A DNA stretch of 8,954 nt from the NCBI RefSeq assembly GCF_019417665.1, contig NZ_DXUU01000070.1, forward strand, positions 1 to 8,954, written 5' to 3'. Below the pieces are notes generated by a model. It saw only the letters and a list, made by a program, of their open reading frames with translations, made no database searches and had not been told where the DNA came from. Source of the DNA: Ruminococcus sp. (lineage in GTDB: Bacteria; Bacillota; Clostridia; Oscillospirales; Ruminococcaceae). Below, piece after piece: positions 5,761 to 8,954 of this stretch; position 1 is the stretch's first letter, and each line of letters starts with the position of its first letter. Both the position numbers and the translations under genes were made by a program.

Positions 5761-6927
5761 ATGCTAGATTTTTTCATTCACAAGTTGATACGAAACAGCG
5801 AAAACACATCTGACCCCAGCGTCCGCAAGGCATACGGCACTTTTAGCAGCATTATCGGCATTGTCTGTAACCTGCTCCTGTTCAGTTTAAAATACACTAT
5901 GGGGATGCTTTCGCATTCTATTGCCATTGTTTCCGATGCATTCAATAATTTATCTGATTGCGCCAGCTGTCTGATTACCATGTTTGGTTACAAGCTTGCC
6001 GCGAAGCCGGCAGATAAAGACCATCCGTTTGGACACGGCAGAATGGAATATCTGACTTCTCTGGTCATTGCTGTAATGATCGCACTAATGGGTTTTGAAC
6101 TACTCCGGAACTCCATAGATAAGATTATACATCCAGAAGACATTGCATTCCACTGGGTGACACTAGCAGCATTGCTTGTTTCGATTGGCATCAAACTCTG
6201 GATGGCATGGCTGAACACAAAGCTTGGGAAACGCATTCACTCTTCTACCATGATTGCCGTTGCAAAAGACAGCCGCAGTGATGTCGTTGCGACCTCTGCC
6301 ACGATCCTTGCTCTATTGGCATCTCTGTTCACCAATCTGCCTCTGGATGGCATCATGGGTGCGGCGGTATCTCTTTTTATTCTGAAAACCGCTTATGATA
6401 TCATCCGAGATACAGTAGGAGATCTACTGGGACGTCCGGCTGACCCGGAAGTTGTACAAAATCTAAAAGAAATGCTTCTTGCCCACGAGGAAATCGTCGG
6501 AATTCACGATCTAATGCTGCACAATTACGGTCCCGGCAAAACTCTTGGTAGCTGTCATGTGGAGGTGCGGAGTGACTCTGATTTTGTCGCTGTTCACGAA
6601 GTGGTTGACATCGCAGAGCATGAAATATATGAAACCATGCAGATTATGATGACCATCCATATGGATCCCATTGAACTGGACAATGAAACAGCAAACAATT
6701 ATCGGCGTATGACAGAAGCCGTTATCTATGGATTGGATAAAAGGCTGAGCCTGCATGATTTTCGTCTGGTTTCTGGAGAAAATACCAATCGACTTATTTT
6801 TGATATGGTAGTGCCTTTTGACTGTGTTTATACCGATGAGCAACTTCAGGAAATGATCACCAGTGAACTGCAGCAGCAGGATCCTACTTGCCAAACAATT
6901 ATTACATACGACCGAGACTATACCTAA
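5761..6927 (+). CDS. Cation diffusion facilitator exporter, probably Mn2+ type, with an extra C-terminal domain
   Basis: This 388-residue cytoplasmic-membrane antiporter of the CDF family exports divalent metal in exchange for protons. Six hydrophobic helices span about residues 28-210. The transport site reads N62-x3-D66 in helix 2 and D170-x3-D174 in helix 5. That ND-DD set resembles MntE-type manganese exporters and lacks the histidine of zinc transporters. The cytoplasmic dimerisation domain keeps H249, H266 and the H300-x-D302 pair, which correspond to metal ligands of E. coli YiiP. The protein is about 90 residues longer than YiiP. The tail (about 310-388) appears to repeat the ferredoxin-like fold: IHDLML at 248-253 is echoed by LHDFRL at 331-336. 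AAAGG (5748-5752) lies 8 nt before the ATG. It is transcribed alone from a strong promoter divergent from the signalling operon. Manganese specificity is an inference. Confidence 0.92.
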   Translation: MLDFFIHKLIRNSENTSDPSVRKAYGTFSSIIGIVCNLLLFSLKYTMGMLSHSIAIVSDAFNNLSDCASCLITMFGYKLAAKPADKDHPFGHGRMEYLTSLVIAVMIALMGFELLRNSIDKIIHPEDIAFHWVTLAALLVSIGIKLWMAWLNTKLGKRIHSSTMIAVAKDSRSDVVATSATILALLASLFTNLPLDGIMGAAVSLFILKTAYDIIRDTVGDLLGRPADPEVVQNLKEMLLAHEEIVGIHDLMLHNYGPGKTLGSCHVEVRSDSDFVAVHEVVDIAEHEIYETMQIMMTIHMDPIELDNETANNYRRMTEAVIYGLDKRLSLHDFRLVSGENTNRLIFDMVVPFDCVYTDEQLQEMITSELQQQDPTCQTIITYDRDYT

Positions 6928-6961
6928 TGTCATTAAGCTAATTGAAGAACTGAATGAAAAT

Positions 6962-6993
6962 AGGAGTATGATCAGATATAAGGTCATACTCCT
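6962..6993 (+). terminator. Perfect hairpin behind the exporter gene, possible terminator
   Basis: AGGAGTATGA (6962-6971) pairs perfectly with TCATACTCCT (6984-6993) around a 12-nt loop, 34 bp after the exporter stop codon. No T-tract follows on the plus strand. On the minus strand ATTTTCATT follows, so it might instead stop antisense transcription. It may mainly stabilise the 3' end of the message. Confidence 0.45.
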
Positions 6994-7420
6994 GTATGCA
7001 TAAGAAGCGAATTATTGCAAGACGAAAAGACAGATCGGTGATCTGCCTGAAAAAAATATTGACACAAATAAAAAATTAGGATAATCTGTAATTGAAGCCG
7101 ATGGCAGAATGGCAACGAGTTTTCCTTGCTGCGATACGATCAGGTCTGACAGGGCACTTGAATCTTGTTATCAGCTCTTTTAAAAATGAAGAACCTGCGT
7201 GAGTGGAACGAAAGAACTTGATGCAAAAATGTATAGCGACGGCGTAATTAATTTTATAGCGATAATTATTATGCTTAGCATCATGTATGCGAATATTTTT
7301 GGTGATCAACATAGAGAAATTGTACATGATCAGACTCATTGTATTTCGCACGTTGTATGTAAATAGCTCTGTTAAATGATGCCATCATCAAAACAGTTGC
7401 CCTTGTATTCATACCCGAAA
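6994..7420. other. Stretch without a supportable gene
   Basis: No reading frame here has a family signature with a credible ribosome binding site. The longest frame (7351-7076, minus, 91 codons) is basic, low in complexity and shows no known motif. Two tiny plus frames (6996-7079, 27 codons; 7101-7202, 33 codons) lack proper ribosome binding sites. CAGATC-GGT-GATCTG (7031-7045) is a small perfect hairpin. TTGACA (7059-7064) has no -10 at good spacing: GATAAT at 7080 is 15 bp away. It may be eroded sequence at the border of the recombinase element. Confidence 0.5.
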
Positions 7421-7448
7421 GCCCTTTATTATAGGGCATTTTCATTTT
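7421..7448 (+). terminator. Possible rho-independent terminator
   Basis: GCCCT (7421-7425) pairs with AGGGC (7433-7437) around a 7-nt loop, followed by the T-rich ATTTTCATTTT (7438-7448). The stem is short but GC-rich. No intact plus-strand gene ends nearby, so it may be left from a lost gene, or it may shield the recombinase genes from read-through. Confidence 0.5.
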
Positions 7449-7494
7449 CGGAGATTTTCTCCGCTGAAAACTTCAATCAGGTTTTTTCGGAGAT
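7445..7494. repeat. Repeated TTTTCGGAGAT with a nested hairpin
   Basis: TTTTCGGAGAT is exact at 7445-7455 and 7484-7494, 39 bp apart. The first copy forms a perfect 6-bp hairpin CGGAGA-TTT-TCTCCG (7449-7463), which can extend through TTTT/AAAA across a 3-nt bulge. Direct repeats of this kind near recombinase genes can be accessory binding sites, but no function can be shown here. Confidence 0.35.
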
Positions 7495-7516
7495 AACCTT
7501 TACTTTACTTTTCTTT

Positions 7517-7550
7517 GATTTAATTCTCTTAGGAAAACACTGATTAAATC
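7517..7550. promoter_or_regulatory. 8-bp inverted repeat next to the recombinase promoter
   Basis: GATTTAAT (7517-7524) and ATTAAATC (7543-7550) are perfect inverted repeats 18 bp apart. The right arm abuts the -35 position of the recombinase promoter. It could be an operator or a recombinase arm site. The AT-only core makes a chance match possible. Confidence 0.3.
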
Positions 7551-7579
7551 TTCCCATTGAGCTACAAATATGGTATAAT
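7551..7579 (+). promoter_or_regulatory. Promoter of the tandem recombinase genes
   Basis: A perfect TATAAT (7574-7579) preceded by TGG gives an extended -10. A weak -35, TTCCCA (7551-7556, 4 of 6), lies 17 bp upstream. Transcription would start near 7586, about 23 nt before the first recombinase start, which has GGAG at 7597-7600. Confidence 0.65.
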
Positions 7580-7608
7580 AGAAAAAAGCTTAAGATGGAG
7601 AAATACTG

Positions 7609-8343
7609 ATGGAGCAATTCAAATCTGTTGAGCAGCTTCTTTCGGAATTTATGGAAGAAAGGCATTCACTTGGATACAGTTACAAAACTGAGGAGGGTGT
7701 ACTGCGAAGGTTTCTCCGGAACTTTTCGATGCCATCAGACGGGAAAATTGAATTTACAAAGGAATATGTTCTTGAGCACACAAAGCCAAAACCCAATCAA
7801 TGTGTCAATTCCCGGCTCAGAGATATATGTGCTGTCAATTGTTTTCTTGATTTTGTGATCCGGAAAGGGTTTAAAGCTTACAAAATTCCCCATAAGTCCT
7901 TACCAAAGGAACAACGGAATTTCAGGGCATATATTTTTAATGATGAAGAAATTTCGCATATTCTTGATGCTGCTGACTCAATTCCGTATATGAAACAATG
8001 CCCTGACAGACACTATCAGCTTCCAGTAATGTTCCGCATTCTGTTCAATTGCGGTTTGCGCATATCAGAATTGTTGAATCTTCGGGTTTGTGATGTGGAT
8101 ATGGAACAGCATATTTTTACTATTCTGGATACCAAATTCCATAAAAACCGATTGGTTCCGTTTTCTGAGGTTGTAGCAGATTCATTAAAAGAATACTATG
8201 AAAATGTGAAACCCGCATCTGAGGAAAGCTGGTTATTTTGCAGATCAAATTCTACTGAAAAGTACAGTATGAGTGGATTTCATTTTCATTTTCAGATGTT
8301 GCTGAGACTGGCAGGAATTCCATACGGAGGGCGTAGAACATGA
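7609..8343 (+). pseudogene. Tyrosine recombinase/integrase, truncated before the catalytic C-terminus
   Basis: The open frame encodes 244 residues. The N-terminal SAM-like core-binding domain (about 1-110) and the first half of the catalytic domain are present, including box I CGLRISELLNL with catalytic Arg151 and the beta-hairpin DTKFHKNRLVPF with the lysine at 176. The frame then stops at AGIPYGGRRT. The box II His-x-x-Arg, the third-box residues and the nucleophilic tyrosine are all missing, so it should not recombine DNA. Full-length relatives usually have about 320-330 residues. GGAG (7597-7600) lies 8 nt before the ATG. An out-of-frame remnant of the lost C-terminus seems to follow at 8342-8392, which points to an internal deletion. 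Tandem recombinases of this sort occur in Tn554-like and RIT (recombinase in trio) elements. A truncated form with a regulatory role is possible but less likely. Confidence 0.8.
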
Positions 8344-8392
8344 ATTTGGCTGTCTGATACCAGACATGGAGGTAAACCATGAAGAACTCTGA
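8342..8392 (+). pseudogene. Probable C-terminal remnant of the first recombinase
   Basis: Directly after the first recombinase breaks off, the +1 frame reads EFGCLIPDMEVNHEEL and stops at TGA (8390-8392), 14 nt inside the next gene. A short acidic tail that overlaps the start of the next recombinase is a common arrangement in co-translated recombinase pairs. I infer that roughly 80-90 codons between 8340 and 8342 were deleted with a change of frame. Alignment with an intact relative would settle it. Confidence 0.4.
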
Positions 8393-8954
8393 TTTTTCTT
8401 TTCTGCTTACACGATATCTTACCCATTATTTACCTGTACAGCGGAATCTGAGCAGCAATACCATTCACTCCTATCGTGATACTTTCAAGCAACTGTTAGA
8501 ATTTTGCAGAGATGAAAAGCATATTAGCATCGCCAGATTAACTATCCATCATGTTGATAAAAAATGCATTGAGGATTTCTTTTTATGGTTACAAAAATAC
8601 AGAGAGATATCATCATCAACGTATAATCAAAGGCTTTGTGCAATTCATGCTTTTTTTGAATATATTATGATGGAAAAACCGGAATATATGGAACATTGCA
8701 GACAGATTCTAAAAATTCCAAGTCTGAAATCACCGAAATCTCCTGCAAAATATCTCACAACTGATGCACTTAAAAGTATTCTGGCAGCACCAGATACTTC
8801 TACAAAGCAAGGTCGCAGGCATCTGGTTATCCTTACTGTGCTTTATGATACTGCTGCAAGAGTAAGCGAGCTTTCTGATATCCAGATAAAAGATGTCAGA
8901 TTAGGGACACGCTGAATAAAAGCGATAGTTGAAAAAAACCGCACCAATCATTAT
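8379..8954 (+). pseudogene. Second tyrosine recombinase/integrase, interrupted by a stop and a deletion
   Basis: The frame from ATG 8379 has GGAGG (8368-8372) 6 nt upstream and encodes 178 residues to TGA at 8913-8915. It contains the N-terminal core-binding domain (NLSSNTIHSYRDTFKQLLEF, residues 24-43) and box I DTAARVSELSDIQIKDVRL with catalytic Arg161. After KDVRL it reads GTR-stop, where relatives have a GKGxKxRxVP beta-hairpin. In the same frame beyond the stop it continues KAIVEKNRTNHY to the window end, which resembles the helix after that hairpin. A deletion of about 20-30 codons that left an in-frame stop is the simplest explanation. The rest of the gene, with the His-x-x-Arg box and tyrosine, would lie beyond the window and cannot be checked. 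It probably formed one operon with the first recombinase. Confidence 0.75.

Noticed and set aside
6511..6987. 158-codon minus-strand frame behind and across the exporter
   Set aside because: It is antisense to the conserved C-terminal domain of the exporter and passes through its 3' hairpin.
7059..7087. Promoter TTGACA followed by GATAAT or TAATCT in the gap
   Set aside because: GATAAT is only 15 bp away, TAATCT is a poor -10, and no gene follows that it could serve.
7076..7351. 91-codon minus-strand frame in the long gap
   Set aside because: No ribosome binding site, no recognisable domain and a low-complexity composition. Kept only as part of the gap description.

Overview
The window looks like chromosomal DNA of an anaerobic Firmicute of the class Clostridia, most likely a gut-type member of the Oscillospirales/Ruminococcaceae. 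That placement is an inference from the gene types: a monomeric group B [FeFe] hydrogenase, a LytTR/GHKL two-component pair, a manganese-type CDF exporter, a GH5 glycosidase without a signal peptide, and tandem tyrosine recombinases. It also rests on strong AGGAGG-type ribosome binding sites and sigma-A type promoters with AT-rich spacers. No rRNA, tRNA or CRISPR array was seen.

Layout. Positions 1-340 are an AT-rich leader with a small array of GATATCA motifs and a probable promoter. A GH5 glycoside hydrolase (341-1366, +) follows and ends in a strong hairpin terminator. Converging on it from the right is a group B [FeFe] hydrogenase (1444-2907, -) with its own promoter and a 5' UTR hairpin. 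Upstream of that, on the same strand, is a two-gene signalling operon: a LytTR response regulator with a TTG start (4609-5376) and a seven-helix GHKL sensor kinase (3350-4603). The kinase stop codon lies in a 166-bp, nearly complete palindrome (3187-3352). A rho-independent terminator (3081-3109) follows before the hydrogenase promoter. A divergent regulatory region (5377-5760) carries one promoter for the signalling operon, one near-perfect promoter for the CDF exporter (5761-6927, +), and a helically phased repeat between them. From 6928 to 7608 there is no convincing gene, only hairpins and short repeats. From 7609 to the window end are two tandem tyrosine recombinase genes, each interrupted before its catalytic C-terminal half is complete: the relic of a Tn554/RIT-like multi-recombinase element.

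How the parts relate. The regulator and kinase form one transcription unit and very probably one phosphorelay. The signal is unknown, and no agrB/agrD-like peptide genes are present in the window. The repeat between the two divergent promoters could let one regulator act on both the signalling operon and the exporter, but this is inference. The hydrogenase and GH5 enzyme look like independent single-gene units.

Most worth following up: the kinase-linked palindrome, whose arm differences in the parts compared in detail are mostly G-U compatible in one transcript orientation only; the phased repeat between the divergent promoters; the insertion in the receiver domain; and the duplicated C-terminal fold of the exporter.
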